64,000 nucleotides of DNA from Marinobacterium halophilum (GCF_003014615.1 NZ_PYGI01000013.1:59460-123459); one strand, 5' to 3'. Positions 1 to 9,962 are shown, counted from the first letter of the stretch. Notes: generated by a model not told the origin, from the sequence alone. Translations and numbers: made by a program.

Positions 1-1
1 G

Positions 2-304
2 CACCTGTCGACCCGATTGTCGGATTCAATTGATGGCGTTCTCAATGATGTTGTAATGCCGATGGATCAGTTGACTGATCAACTGGACGCATTTGTGCAG
101 GCAGAAAAGTGCCATATTGATTTTGAAGAACAGGCAATCTTTCCGCCGCTGCAGGCGATGGCGACGGCAGCCGACTGGGATCAGTTGGCCGAGCAACTAC
201 CGTCGTCAGACGACCCTGTGTTTGGCGAACAGCAGGCGGATGAATATCGCTCTCTCTACAAGGCGTTGATGGAAGATATGAACCGCTCTGAGTCAGAGTT
301 TTGA
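2..304 (+). CDS. Hemerythrin-like HHE domain protein, C-terminal part
   Basis: The reading frame is already open at the left edge, so the N-terminus lies outside the window; about 100 residues are visible. The stretch CHIDFEEQAIFP has the His-x-x-x-Glu-Glu spacing of a hemerythrin/HHE helix that supplies ligands to a di-iron centre, and the later DDPVFGE and EYRSLYKAL segments fit the last helix of that fold. HHE proteins bind oxygen, NO or iron, or help repair iron-sulfur clusters; which applies here cannot be told. Its stop lies 12 bases inside the 3' end of the convergent ribE gene. Domain call is fairly secure, function is not. Confidence 0.6.
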   Translation, partial: HLSTRLSDSIDGVLNDVVMPMDQLTDQLDAFVQAEKCHIDFEEQAIFPPLQAMATAADWDQLAEQLPSSDDPVFGEQQADEYRSLYKALMEDMNRSESEF

Positions 305-913
305 GCGGTCCTGCAAGGCAAGATAGCGTTGCACGGTATCTACAATAGCCTGTGTCTGAGGATCAACTTCAAGGTTGACGCAGTCGCCGATGTTCAGTTG
401 GCCAAAGGTGGTTTGTCTGAGTGTTTCGGGAATCAGTGACACGCTAAAGCTGTCGCTGTCCACGTCTGCCAGTGTCAGGCTGCACCCGTTCAGACCGGCA
501 AACCCTTTAGGCAGCAGGTAGGGCGCAGCTACTGCGGGTAGATCGAAGCGTATTTTCCGGTTGTCTGTTGATACATCCACACCCGTCACGCGTGCGGTGC
601 AGAGAATATGCCCCGACATCAAATGGCCGCCGATTTCATCGCCGATTTTGGCGGCGCGCTCAAAATTTACCCGTTGACCGACTTCCAGAATGCCGAGGTT
701 GGTCAGTTCCAGCGTAGTGTCGATAATATCAAAGCGAACCCGGGTCTCATCGAAGTCGGTAATGGTCAGGCAGGTGCCGTTGATGGCAATGCTGGCACCC
801 GTCTCAAGGTGTGTGCTGTGTGCCGGCGGCAACACCAGTTCCAGTTGCATGAATCCATCTCTGCGGGTGCAGCCTGTCACGGTTGCCATGCCCTGGACGA
901 TACCTGTAAACAT
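293..913 (-). CDS. ribE: Riboflavin synthase alpha subunit
   Basis: Catalyses dismutation of two 6,7-dimethyl-8-ribityllumazine molecules to riboflavin, the last step of the pathway, in the cytoplasm. The 206 residues form the usual two lumazine-binding repeats: the protein opens with MFTGIVQG, has GGHLMSGHI at the repeat boundary and KGFAGLNGCSLTL in the second repeat, and ends with DPQTQAIVDTV, all family landmarks. Length matches E. coli RibC/RibE (about 213). The gene stands alone rather than with ribD/ribBA/ribH, and no FMN riboswitch is evident upstream. A GAGG sequence lies about 10 bases before the ATG. It overlaps the upstream convergent gene by 12 bases. Confidence 0.95.
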   Translation of the reverse strand: MFTGIVQGMATVTGCTRRDGFMQLELVLPPAHSTHLETGASIAINGTCLTITDFDETRVRFDIIDTTLELTNLGILEVGQRVNFERAAKIGDEIGGHLMSGHILCTARVTGVDVSTDNRKIRFDLPAVAAPYLLPKGFAGLNGCSLTLADVDSDSFSVSLIPETLRQTTFGQLNIGDCVNLEVDPQTQAIVDTVQRYLALQDRSKL

Positions 914-993
914 ACTGTGCTAACCTCTCATTGAACGATCTGATCCGGTTGGTAGAACGTAATCTTACCCCAAAGCGCCAAGGAGAATGCAAT

Positions 994-1881
994 ATGCGAG
1001 TCTTGATTACAGGTGGCAGCGGGTTTGTCGGGCAGGCGTTGGCACGGGCATTGCTGACGCGTGGCGACCAGGTGGTGATTTTAAGTCGCAAGCCGGAAAA
1101 TGTACCACATGCCAAGGGGCAGACCTGTGTTGCGGATCTGCAGCGGATTGACGGTCCGATTGATGCCGTTGTCAATCTTGCAGGTGCGCCTATTGTCGAT
1201 CGGCGCTGGACATCATCACGCAAACGTCTGTTGCGTGACAGCCGCATTAAAACCACTGAGGCGCTGGTGCGTTGGATGCGTGAGCAGTCCACTCCACCGG
1301 CAGTACTGGTCAGTGGCTCGGCAATAGGTTATTACGGTTCACATCAGGATGAAGTGTTGGGTGAGTCTGCGGGCAGTACGCCCGGTTTCCCGCATGAGCT
1401 GTGCCGCGATTGGGAGCAGGCAGCCTTGGATGCCTCGGTGCCGGGTACGCGCGTGTGTCTGATCCGCACCGGTGTAGTGTTGGGGCAAGGGGGAGCATTG
1501 GCGAAAATGTTGCCGGCGTTTCGTTTAGGTCTGGGCGGTCCGATCGGTAATGGTCTGCAATGGATGTCCTGGATTCACCTCGATGATGAAGTAGGTGCCA
1601 TTCTGTATCTGCTGGATAATCCTGCGCTCAGCGGTCCGTTCAACCTGACGGCACCTGAACCGGTAACCAATGAAGAGTTCAGTAAAACCTTGGCAGCTGT
1701 ACTGGGCCGGCCCGCGTTCATGCGCGTACCGGCTATTGTGATGAAAGTGTTGCTGGGTGAAGCCAGTGAACTACTGGTGGAAGGGCAACGTGTCGTGCCC
1801 GAGCATCTGAATACGGCGGGATATGTCTTCAAGCATCCGCATCTGGAGCCGGCACTACGTGCAGTGCTGAAGCGCCATTGA
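994..1881 (+). CDS. TIGR01777 family NAD(P)-dependent epimerase (YfcH-like)
   Basis: Short-chain dehydrogenase/reductase superfamily protein of 295 residues, close in length to E. coli YfcH (297). The N-terminal MRVLITGGSGFVG is the Rossmann GxxGxxG nucleotide-binding motif; SGSAIGYYG carries the Ser and YxxxK-like region typical of this subfamily. The start is set by AGGAG at about 981 in front of ATG 994; an earlier in-frame start at 931 has no ribosome site. The substrate of TIGR01777 proteins is unknown; in other organisms they are linked to cell division or plastid functions. The stop codon abuts the stop of the convergent batD gene with no spacer. Confidence 0.85.
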   Translation: MRVLITGGSGFVGQALARALLTRGDQVVILSRKPENVPHAKGQTCVADLQRIDGPIDAVVNLAGAPIVDRRWTSSRKRLLRDSRIKTTEALVRWMREQSTPPAVLVSGSAIGYYGSHQDEVLGESAGSTPGFPHELCRDWEQAALDASVPGTRVCLIRTGVVLGQGGALAKMLPAFRLGLGGPIGNGLQWMSWIHLDDEVGAILYLLDNPALSGPFNLTAPEPVTNEEFSKTLAAVLGRPAFMRVPAIVMKVLLGEASELLVEGQRVVPEHLNTAGYVFKHPHLEPALRAVLKRH

Positions 1882-3534
1882 TCATGACGCCATGCTCAAT
1901 GGCAAGGATTGGGTTTCGTCATCCTCACCATCGTTGCGCAGTCGTCGGCTGCGCAGACGCTCGATAGCTTCCAATAACAGGTCGCCTTGCCACGCGCGCG
2001 GATCTTGATGCAGATGATGATCCAGATCCAGCACCAGGAAATCGAGCGTTTGGCTGTGTCCCGCTTCACACAGGGCTTCCAGGCTGTCTATGCTGTGCTC
2101 CGGCCAGAAGTTCTGACCCCATTCGACCAGGCGTAAGCGAGTGGTTTCTGCATCGTTCTGCTGGCACGCGATTGCCAGTGCCTGGAACGTGTTGCGTTCG
2201 GCGCGCTGGTGCGACAGCAGCAGTTTCTGAGTGCGGCGGTGCTCTTCCTCTTTGCCTTCCAGTTGGCTGCGACTTTTGACCTGGCGCAGTTGGTGCCAGC
2301 TATGGGCCCAGCCACTGAAACCGATTACGCACAGCACGCCCAGGGCGGTGCTTACCAACCACCAGGTGGTCGCGGGCCGGGACGGTTCTGTCGCAGTTGG
2401 CACTGTTGTACCGGCGGCATTGAAGGTATCCGGTAATGCAGGCGTCTGCACCTCAATTTGACGAGGCGGCAACGACGCGGTTGCAGCCCGCTCGGCCAAG
2501 GTGTTCCACCAGTGAATATCAATCGGTGGCAGTGTCAATGCACCTGGTCCGAGAGGTTCGATCCGTACACGTTCAACGCGGGTGCTGACCAGACCCTGAG
2601 CCGTCATGGTTTCAGTCGTGCTGACATCTTCAAGCTGGGCAAAAAAGGTATCCGCATTGGTGCTGAACAGGTTCGGGAGTGCATCGGCAGGAAGCCCCAA
2701 TGCCGTCAACGTAATCTCGCGTACGAAACTGTCACCCGGTTGCAGGTTGGCAGGTGCTTGCCAATTTTCCTCCAGCATCAAGCGTTCTGCCGGCAGCCAG
2801 TAGCCGCGGCTGTTCTGATGGGCAGCCGGCATGACTTCGATTTCAAAGGTTTCCCTATCGGGTGCGAGGCTATCTTCAGTACTGTCATTGCTGATGATGC
2901 CGGGACCGGCGAGAGTGTGCAGTCCGGTAGTGGCAGGGTAAAGGGCGAAACTCTGTTCCATGACATGCCAGCGTTCGCCATCACGGTCGGCGGTATAACG
3001 ACGAGGCTCGGTAAGGGTAAAGATCAATGCTCCCGGCAAGGCAGGGGAGCTGAAGCTCAGTGTCTCTGGCAGCGGGGTGCGCTGAAACAGGCGTGCAGTA
3101 AACAGCAACTGCGCATGCGAATAGATTTGATCATTACTGATCAGGCTATCCATAAACCGTGTTGCTTCGCGTCCAGGGGTTTCCGCCTTGCCGCTGACCT
3201 TGACTTCAAGGGACGTACTAAGCTCGTTGCCCAGACGGATCTGGGGGATGCGCAGGGTGCCACTGTTGCGAGGTTTAAGCTGCAGATGCCAGCGGGTCCA
3301 GACATCACGGCTGGCAGATGCATGGCTGGATACGATCACCTTCTGGCTACTTTGGATACGGAAATCAGTCTCCAGCGCACTGAGATCAGGGCGTTGCTCA
3401 ACCTGATCGGAGACTTCCAGCGTCAAGGTCAAGGTATCGGCAGCGGTCAGCGCATATCGATCAAGAGTGGTCCTTACTTCTGCCGACAGGGCAGGGGACA
3501 ATATAAATAGCAGCAGTGCCAGCAGTGCACGCAT
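1882..3534 (-). CDS. batD: BatD-family protein (aerotolerance)
   Basis: About 550 residues: an N-terminal signal peptide (LLALLLFILSPALSAE), a long periplasmic beta-rich region, one transmembrane helix near residues 391-411 and a C-terminal cytoplasmic tail of about 140 residues. This layout and the opening strand (TLDRYALTAADTLTLTLEV) fit BatD, which works with MoxR ATPase and VWA-domain BatA/BatB proteins. Those partners are not adjacent; the only moxR in the window is 12 kb away in another operon. A TTG three bases upstream could also start, but ATG 3534 is preferred. Transcribed divergently from gdhB. Confidence 0.8.
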   Translation of the reverse strand: MRALLALLLFILSPALSAEVRTTLDRYALTAADTLTLTLEVSDQVEQRPDLSALETDFRIQSSQKVIVSSHASASRDVWTRWHLQLKPRNSGTLRIPQIRLGNELSTSLEVKVSGKAETPGREATRFMDSLISNDQIYSHAQLLFTARLFQRTPLPETLSFSSPALPGALIFTLTEPRRYTADRDGERWHVMEQSFALYPATTGLHTLAGPGIISNDSTEDSLAPDRETFEIEVMPAAHQNSRGYWLPAERLMLEENWQAPANLQPGDSFVREITLTALGLPADALPNLFSTNADTFFAQLEDVSTTETMTAQGLVSTRVERVRIEPLGPGALTLPPIDIHWWNTLAERAATASLPPRQIEVQTPALPDTFNAAGTTVPTATEPSRPATTWWLVSTALGVLCVIGFSGWAHSWHQLRQVKSRSQLEGKEEEHRRTQKLLLSHQRAERNTFQALAIACQQNDAETTRLRLVEWGQNFWPEHSIDSLEALCEAGHSQTLDFLVLDLDHHLHQDPRAWQGDLLLEAIERLRSRRLRNDGEDDETQSLPLSMAS

Positions 3535-3672
3535 CAATGAACCCGTTCCAAGTAAATGCAGTAGTGGTTTCGACTCATTATCAGTGATGCGCGTGAACAG
3601 ATCAATTTTGCTGGCGAGTTATGGGCAATTAAAACAGCGAGATGACTTCATTAAGACAAAATGCCGGACAAG

Positions 3673-3700
3673 GTGACTTAACTCGCAGGTTAACTATACT
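3673..3700 (+). promoter_or_regulatory. Candidate sigma70 promoter for the NAD-GDH gene
   Basis: GTGACT at 3673-3678 and TATACT at 3695-3700 with a 16-base spacer, 41 bases before the preferred start codon at 3742. It lies in the 207-base divergent gap between batD and gdhB. Sequence match only. Confidence 0.45.
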
Positions 3701-3741
3701 GCGTTGAAATGACCTGTAACCGGATGCCAATGAGGGTGCTT

Positions 3742-6700
3742 ATGTCCCGTCGCGCTGTTGAAAACAAGATGGAAATGCTTAACCAGCTGAAAGAAATGGT
3801 GCTGTCCCGGTTACCGCAAAAGCGTGCTGAGCCGCTGCTGCGATTTATTGATGGTTATTTTCCGCACGCGGCTGAAACCGATCTGCTGCAGTGGCGTGTC
3901 GATGATCTTTATGGCGCGACCATGGCTGCCTGGCAATTTATGCAGGAAAAACCGGCCGGTGAAACCCGTATTCGTGTATTCAATCCTGATTATGAACGCC
4001 ATGGCTGGCAGTCGACTCATACGGTAATTGAAGTGCTGCAAGCCGACATGCCCTTTATTGTCGACTCTTTGCGGATGGAATTAAATCGTCGCAATTTATC
4101 CATTCATGCGATTTTGAATACGGTCTTCAGTACCCGGCGTGATGAAAGCGGCAAATTGCTGGACCTGCTGGCGCGTGGCAGTCGTGCCAAAGGCGTACAG
4201 CATGAATCATTGGTGGCGATTGAGGTGGATCGCCATACTGACCCCCAGCAGCTGGATGCCTTGCAGCAGGCGCTGCTTGACGTGCTGAAGGATGTACGGG
4301 CGGCGGTGAGCGACTTCGATGCAATGTTGGCCAAGACAGACCAGTTGTTGGAAAACTATGCGCACACGCCTGAAGGCTTTGATGCCAAAGATGTCGAGGA
4401 AATTCATGACTTCATTCGCTGGTTGAAACAGCACTTCACCTTCCTCGGATATGATGAATATGTCCTTGAAGGCAAGGGCAAGCAGCAGCGTCTCACACCT
4501 GTGGCTGACAGTGGTTTGGGCTTGTTACGCCACCCGACGGGTCGTGACCCGTTATTTGCTACTGAACGCGATGCGGGCGCATTCACGCTGGTGCCGGATC
4601 TATTGTCGTTCACCAAATCGGCGCACAAATCGCGGGTTCACCGTCCTGCCTATCCCGACTATATCAGTATCAAACGCTTCAATAGCGATGGTGAGCTGAT
4701 CGGCGAGTCCCGTTTTCTGGGGCTCTACACTTCGGCAGTGTATTTGCACGGCTCTACCGATATTCCCGTGGTCAGGCGCAAGATTCAGGCAGTGATGGCA
4801 CAGTCGTGCCTGCATCCGCGAGGTCATGACTGGAAAGAACTTCAGCAGATACTGGAAATTTACCCGCGTGATGACCTGTTCCAGTCCAGTGTTGAAGAGT
4901 TGTTCAATACCGCCATCGGTATTTTACAGATCCATGAGCGCAGACAGATTCGCTTGTTCTTACGTCGGGATTATTACGGTCAGTTTTTCTCTGCTCTGGT
5001 ATATGTGCCGCGCGAAATTTACAGCACGGATTTCCGTTTGCGGGTTCAGCAAATTCTGCAGCAAGCGCTCGACTGTGATCAGGCTGAGTTCACTACATAT
5101 TTTTCTGAGTCGGTGCTGGCGCGTACCCAATTTTTGTTGCGGCGCAGTGATCATCATAAAGTAACCCATGATTTTAATGTGGCTGAGCTGGAGCAGCGTG
5201 TCAGTCATGCGGCCAGCAGTTGGCACGAGGATCTGTACGAGGCGTTGATTGATGCTTTGGGTGAAGAGCAGGGTATCCGAGCCTACAACCATTATCATGC
5301 CAGCTTCTCGGCCGGTTACCGCTCCGATTTTGCGCCGCGTGCTGCCGTTGTCGATATCCAGCACATGGATACCCTGCACACCGAGCGCAGAATGGCGCTC
5401 AGTTTCTATGAGGCTCTAGAACGTGAACCGGAAGAGCTGAATTTCAAGCTCTACCATCTGGGGGCTGCATTGCCCTTGTCCGATATTCTGCCCATCCTTG
5501 AAAATCTGGGCCTGAGGGTTATTGATGAGCATCCCTATCAGGTTGAGGTGGATGGCTGTTGTATCTGGATTCATGACTTCAATTTGCGTTACACCGGTTC
5601 GCAACAGGTCACGACCAGTACCATGCAAAGCGTGTTCGAGGATGCCTTCCTCAACGTCTGGTATGGCCGTGCCGGTAATGACGAGTTCAATAAGCTGGTT
5701 CTGGCCGCGCAGTTGCAGTGGCGTGAAGTTGCGTTGTTGCGCGCGTATGCCGGATACATGAAACAAATCCGTTTTCCGATCAGCCAAGAGGCGATCAGTA
5801 TCGCACTGCGCCATCATGTGCCACTCACGCGGCAGTTGGTCGACATGTTTGCGGCGCGTTTTGAACCTGACAATGCATCGTCCAAGGATGAGGACAGAAT
5901 TCGGCAGCAGATACTGGAAGGGCTGGAGCAGGTTTCCAGTCTTAACGAAGATCAGGCGATCCGGCAGTATCTGGCACTGATCGAAGCAACGCTGAGAACC
6001 AACTTTTACCAGCAGGCAAATGGACAGCCGCAGGCCTATTTTGCCTTTAAACTCTCGCCGCGTGAGATTCCCGGGGTGCCTGAACCCAAGCCTCTGTATG
6101 AGATATTTGTACACTCTCCGCAACTGGAAGGGGTTCATCTGCGTGGCGGTAAAGTGGCGCGTGGCGGATTACGCTGGTCGGACCGGCTGGAGGATTTCCG
6201 TACCGAGGTGCTGGGGCTGGTCAAGGCTCAGCAGGTCAAGAATGCCGTTATTGTTCCGGTAGGTGCCAAAGGCGGTTTTGTGGCCCGCCAGCTGCATACC
6301 AGCATGAGTCGTGATGAGTGGATGGCGGAAGGTCTTGCCTGTTACCGGACCTTCATTCGCGCATTGCTGGATGTAACCGATAATCTGGTCAATGGCGAGG
6401 TCGTGCCGCCGGAGCGGGTGGTGCGCCATGACGATGACGATACCTACCTGGTGGTAGCTGCAGACAAGGGGACGGCGACATTTTCTGATACCGCGAATGC
6501 AATCGCCGACGAGTATGGCTTCTGGCTGGGTGATGCCTTTGCATCAGGTGGCAGTCAGGGCTATGACCATAAGAAAATGGGGATTACCGCACGGGGCGCC
6601 TGGGTGTCTGTCGAGCGACATTTCCGTGAATTGGGCCTCAATACTGCCACTGATCCGTTTACCGTAATTGGTATCGGTGACATGTCGGGTGATGTGTTCG

Positions 6701-8580
6701 GGAATGGCATGTTGCGCTCTGAGCAGATCCGGCTAGTTGCCGCTTTCAACCATCAGCATATCTTTATCGACCCGAATCCTGACGCCGCTGCATCATTTGC
6801 CGAGCGAGAGCGTCTGTTTGCATTGCCGCGTTCGGGCTGGGGTGACTACAACAGTGAACTGATCTCTAAAGGTGGCGGGGTGTTCAGCCGCAGTGCCAAG
6901 TTCGTGACTCTGACGTCTGAGATCAAGCAGCTGACCGGGCTGAACAGCAGCCGAGTAACACCGACCGAGCTGATTTCAGCCTTGCTCTGTGCCCAGGTTG
7001 ACCTGCTCTGGAATGGCGGTATTGGTACCTACATCAAGGCCAGTGACGAAACGCATGCGGATGTGGGAGATAAAGCCAACGATAGTCTACGCGTTGATGC
7101 GGTGAAGGTTAAAGCTCGAGTCGTAGGCGAAGGCGGAAACCTGGGTGTGACCCAGCGAGCCCGCATGCAGTTGGCCGCTCAAGGCTGCCGCCTGAATACC
7201 GACTTCATTGATAATGCCGGAGGCGTTGATTGTTCGGACCATGAGGTCAATATCAAGATTCTGTTGAATGCCGTGGTCAACAACGGGGATATGACGGCCA
7301 AGCAGCGTAACAACCTGCTTAGTGAGATGACAGATGATGTGGCCGAACAGGTACTGCAGAACAATTATCGTCAGGTACAGGCGATCTCGTTGGCGGAGGT
7401 GCGTTCAGCCGTGTCCATGGCTGAGTACCGTCGCTTCATCAATGCCTTGGAAGCGCAGGGTAATCTGAACCGTGCGCTGGAGTTTCTCCCCCTGGATGAT
7501 CAACTGGCAGAGCGCCAAGCGGCGGGTGAAGGTTTCAGCAGGCCGGAACTGTCGGTATTGGTGTCCTACAGCAAGGCTAACCTCAAGGAGCGGTTGTTGG
7601 CGTCAAAGGTGCCAGATGATCCCTACCTGGCCCGTGAGCTGCTGACCGCTTTTCCTGCCCGGCTGCAGCAGCAGTACGGCGCTGAACTTGAACAACACAG
7701 ACTGCACCGTGAGATCATTGCGACCCAGATCGCCAATCAGGTGGTCAATTTAATGGGGATCAACTTTGTTGAGCGCCTGCTGACCTCGACAGGAGCGGAT
7801 GTAGAGCATATCGTGCGGGCCTATGTGCTGGCTCGAGACGTGTTTGCACTGCAGCCGACCTGGAACGATGTCGAAGCACTGGATTACTGTGTCGATGCCG
7901 ACGTGCAGCTGGATATGATGCATGATCTGCAGCACCTTATCCGGCGTGCGGCCCGCTGGTTTGTACGCAATCGTCCAGCCTCTCTTGAGTGCGAAAGTGA
8001 ACGTGAGCACTTCGCCCCGCATTTGGAGGCGATTACCCGCAACTTGGGTGAGTTGCTGTGTGGTGAGCCGTTTGAAATCTGGCACCATGCCTACACCCGT
8101 TATACCGATTCCGGCGTACCGGCTCGGCTGGCGCAGGTGGTGGCCGGGTCGCGCTCATTGTATTCGGCGCTCAGTATCATCGAAGTCGCCAATGAGCTGG
8201 ATGTGACGGTTGAATCGGCAGCGCAGGCGTTCTTTGGTTTGGGCGAGCGTTTGGAACTGCAGTGGTTCAGCGCCCAGCTTAACGAATTGAGCATCAGCAG
8301 CTATTGGCAGGCATTGGCACGCGATACCTTCCGCGATGATCTTGATACCCAGCAGCGTGCGCTGACGGCTTCGGTGCTGCAGGCAGCGAAGCATGATCAG
8401 AAGCCAGTGCCGGAACAGTTGGCGGGCTGGCTGGAACAAAATCAGCTGCATATCGATCGTTGGTTGAACATATTGTCAGAGCTGAAAAGCGCGACCACCG
8501 GTGATTACGCGATGTATACTGTTGCCGTGAGAGAGCTGGCGGATATGGCCCGCTGCAGTACCCAACTGGAACACGTGTAA
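3742..8580 (+). CDS. gdhB: NAD-specific glutamate dehydrogenase, large (180 kDa class)
   Basis: Oxidative deamination of glutamate to 2-oxoglutarate and ammonia with NAD+, a catabolic enzyme used when amino acids serve as carbon source. 1612 residues, the length of the Pseudomonas/Streptomyces L-GDH180 family. A long N-terminal regulatory region (ACT-like) precedes the catalytic core, which begins near residue 800 with GGLRWSDR and PVGAKGGFV (the substrate-binding lysine); VGEGGNLG and the DNAGGVDCSDHEVNIKI segments follow. ATG 3742 is chosen because GAGGGT stands six bases upstream; the frame also opens at 3709. It is followed after three bases by the DUF2835 gene. Confidence 0.95.
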   Translation: MSRRAVENKMEMLNQLKEMVLSRLPQKRAEPLLRFIDGYFPHAAETDLLQWRVDDLYGATMAAWQFMQEKPAGETRIRVFNPDYERHGWQSTHTVIEVLQADMPFIVDSLRMELNRRNLSIHAILNTVFSTRRDESGKLLDLLARGSRAKGVQHESLVAIEVDRHTDPQQLDALQQALLDVLKDVRAAVSDFDAMLAKTDQLLENYAHTPEGFDAKDVEEIHDFIRWLKQHFTFLGYDEYVLEGKGKQQRLTPVADSGLGLLRHPTGRDPLFATERDAGAFTLVPDLLSFTKSAHKSRVHRPAYPDYISIKRFNSDGELIGESRFLGLYTSAVYLHGSTDIPVVRRKIQAVMAQSCLHPRGHDWKELQQILEIYPRDDLFQSSVEELFNTAIGILQIHERRQIRLFLRRDYYGQFFSALVYVPREIYSTDFRLRVQQILQQALDCDQAEFTTYFSESVLARTQFLLRRSDHHKVTHDFNVAELEQRVSHAASSWHEDLYEALIDALGEEQGIRAYNHYHASFSAGYRSDFAPRAAVVDIQHMDTLHTERRMALSFYEALEREPEELNFKLYHLGAALPLSDILPILENLGLRVIDEHPYQVEVDGCCIWIHDFNLRYTGSQQVTTSTMQSVFEDAFLNVWYGRAGNDEFNKLVLAAQLQWREVALLRAYAGYMKQIRFPISQEAISIALRHHVPLTRQLVDMFAARFEPDNASSKDEDRIRQQILEGLEQVSSLNEDQAIRQYLALIEATLRTNFYQQANGQPQAYFAFKLSPREIPGVPEPKPLYEIFVHSPQLEGVHLRGGKVARGGLRWSDRLEDFRTEVLGLVKAQQVKNAVIVPVGAKGGFVARQLHTSMSRDEWMAEGLACYRTFIRALLDVTDNLVNGEVVPPERVVRHDDDDTYLVVAADKGTATFSDTANAIADEYGFWLGDAFASGGSQGYDHKKMGITARGAWVSVERHFRELGLNTATDPFTVIGIGDMSGDVFGNGMLRSEQIRLVAAFNHQHIFIDPNPDAAASFAERERLFALPRSGWGDYNSELISKGGGVFSRSAKFVTLTSEIKQLTGLNSSRVTPTELISALLCAQVDLLWNGGIGTYIKASDETHADVGDKANDSLRVDAVKVKARVVGEGGNLGVTQRARMQLAAQGCRLNTDFIDNAGGVDCSDHEVNIKILLNAVVNNGDMTAKQRNNLLSEMTDDVAEQVLQNNYRQVQAISLAEVRSAVSMAEYRRFINALEAQGNLNRALEFLPLDDQLAERQAAGEGFSRPELSVLVSYSKANLKERLLASKVPDDPYLARELLTAFPARLQQQYGAELEQHRLHREIIATQIANQVVNLMGINFVERLLTSTGADVEHIVRAYVLARDVFALQPTWNDVEALDYCVDADVQLDMMHDLQHLIRRAARWFVRNRPASLECESEREHFAPHLEAITRNLGELLCGEPFEIWHHAYTRYTDSGVPARLAQVVAGSRSLYSALSIIEVANELDVTVESAAQAFFGLGERLELQWFSAQLNELSISSYWQALARDTFRDDLDTQQRALTASVLQAAKHDQKPVPEQLAGWLEQNQLHIDRWLNILSELKSATTGDYAMYTVAVRELADMARCSTQLEHV

Positions 8581-8583
8581 TTC

Positions 8584-8805
8584 ATGAACGAAATTGTTGT
8601 TGATCTCCGGATTAGCAGTGACGAATGTCTCAAGCTGTATAATGGTCCGTCACGGGTTGTTTCGACCCGTGCTCGGGATGGTCGTCGAGTACAGTTTCCG
8701 GCAGCTGTCCTGCGTCCCTGGGTGCTGCATGACGGCGTCCGGGGCTGTTTTCGCATCCGTTTTACCCCTGAAGGCAAATTCAGCGACATTAAGCGCTTGA
8801 GTTGA
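8584..8805 (+). CDS. DUF2835 family small protein
   Basis: 73 residues of unknown function. The pattern of an N-terminal VDLRIS strand, YNGPSRVV, GRRVQFPAAVLRPWV and GCFRIRF, ending in FSDIKRL, matches DUF2835, a family common in Pseudomonas-like bacteria next to NAD-GDH. The start codon is three bases past the gdhB stop with no clear ribosome site, so translation is probably coupled to gdhB. Basic, soluble, no membrane segment; a nucleic-acid or nucleotide-binding role would be a guess. Confidence 0.85.
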   Translation: MNEIVVDLRISSDECLKLYNGPSRVVSTRARDGRRVQFPAAVLRPWVLHDGVRGCFRIRFTPEGKFSDIKRLS

Positions 8806-8832
8806 GCGGTGTTCATCCCGAGCCCGCTCGCC

Positions 8833-8838
8833 TATAAT
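8833..8838 (+). promoter_or_regulatory. -10 element before pyrD
   Basis: A perfect TATAAT 34 bases upstream of the pyrD ATG. No convincing -35 at 16-18 bases; TTCATC at 8812 would leave a 15-base spacer. Partial promoter evidence only. Confidence 0.35.
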
Positions 8839-8871
8839 GCCGCATCCGTATCTTAACCATCAGTGAACACC

Positions 8872-9903
8872 ATGTTATACGATCTTGCACGCGCACTTAT
8901 GTTCAGGCTTGAGGCCGAAACCTCGCATGAGCTGGCACTGGGCGGTATGAACCTGGCCGCTTCTCTGGGCCTGCACAAACTTATGGGGGCTGAAACGCAG
9001 TCGCTGCCGACCAAAGTGATGGGGATCCGTTTCCCCAATCCGGTCGGTTTGGCTGCGGGTCTGGACAAGAACGGCACCTCAGTGGACGGCCTTGCCGCTA
9101 TGGGATTCGGCTTTATCGAAGTCGGTACCGTGACCCCGCGTCCACAGCCGGGCAATCCCAAGCCGCGCCTGTTCCGTATTCCCGAGCACAGCGCCATTAT
9201 CAACCGCATGGGGTTCAATAATGATGGTGTGGACCAGCTGCTGAAAAATCTGGATCGCAGCAGTTATCAGGGCGTGCTGGGGATCAATATCGGCAAGAAC
9301 AAGGATACTCCCAACGAGCAGGCGCATCTGGATTACCTGCTATGCCTGCGCAAGGTTTATGCACGAGCCAGCTATATTACGGTTAACGTTTCTTCACCGA
9401 ACACGCCTGGATTGCGTACCTTGCAGTTTGGTGACTCCTTGAACAGTCTGCTGGATGCACTGAAGACGGAGCAGGCCAAGTTGGCCAGTCTGCACGGACG
9501 CTATGTGCCGATTGCCGTGAAAATTGCACCGGATATGGATGCCGAAGAAGTCGGCATGGTGGCGTCATCGTTGAAGACGTATGAAATGGATGGTGTTATC
9601 GCCACCAACACGACACTTTCGCGTGGTGGTGTGGAAGACAGCCCGATTTCTGATGAAGCAGGTGGTTTGAGCGGCGCGCCCGTGCGTAACCGGTCTACGG
9701 CAACAATCCGTACGCTGGCAGAACACCTGGATGGTGCCTTGCCGATTATCGGCGTTGGCGGTATCACGGAAGGGTTTGATGCGGCTGAAAAGATTGAAGC
9801 CGGTGCCAGCCTGGTGCAGATCTATACCGGTTTCATTTACCGTGGGCCTGGTTTGGTACGCGATGCAGTGAATGCAATTGCGGAGCTGCAGAAGCAGTCA
9901 TGA
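8872..9903 (+). CDS. pyrD: Dihydroorotate dehydrogenase (quinone), class 2
   Basis: Oxidises dihydroorotate to orotate in pyrimidine synthesis, passing electrons through FMN to membrane quinones. 343 residues (E. coli 336). The N-terminal helix pair ([20 protein letters not shown]) is the membrane-associated extension specific to class 2 enzymes; [35 protein letters not shown] (catalytic Ser class), and IGVGGI plus [13 protein letters not shown] (FMN phosphate binding) follow in order. ATG 8872 is preferred to GTG 8863 from family alignment. Upstream of rmf on the other strand, an arrangement I recall from Pseudomonas. Confidence 0.95.
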   Translation: MLYDLARALMFRLEAETSHELALGGMNLAASLGLHKLMGAETQSLPTKVMGIRFPNPVGLAAGLDKNGTSVDGLAAMGFGFIEVGTVTPRPQPGNPKPRLFRIPEHSAIINRMGFNNDGVDQLLKNLDRSSYQGVLGINIGKNKDTPNEQAHLDYLLCLRKVYARASYITVNVSSPNTPGLRTLQFGDSLNSLLDALKTEQAKLASLHGRYVPIAVKIAPDMDAEEVGMVASSLKTYEMDGVIATNTTLSRGGVEDSPISDEAGGLSGAPVRNRSTATIRTLAEHLDGALPIIGVGGITEGFDAAEKIEAGASLVQIYTGFIYRGPGLVRDAVNAIAELQKQS

Positions 9904-9916
9904 TGCTTGCCTGAGG

Positions 9917-9939
9917 ACAGGCTCCGTGCGGGAGCCTGT
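9917..9939 (+). terminator. Hairpin between pyrD and rmf
   Basis: Nine-base perfect stem ACAGGCTCC / GGAGCCTGT with loop GTGCG, lying between the convergent 3' ends of pyrD and rmf. Neither side has a strong U-tract, so it may be a weak bidirectional terminator or an mRNA 3'-end stabiliser. Its GGCTCC/GGAGCC core recurs in two other terminators of this window. Confidence 0.55.
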
Positions 9940-9962
9940 CGATCAGTACAGGGGAAGTGTTA

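Noticed and set aside
915..993. FMN riboswitch near ribE
   Set aside because: The region upstream of the ribE start shows none of the conserved RFN element blocks.
2458..3510. 350-codon open frame on the plus strand
   Set aside because: Lies wholly antisense to batD, whose signal peptide, helix and family layout are clear; the antisense product is low-complexity Gly/Arg/Gln and matches nothing.
5416..6138. 240-codon open frame on the minus strand
   Set aside because: Shadow of the NAD-GDH gene.
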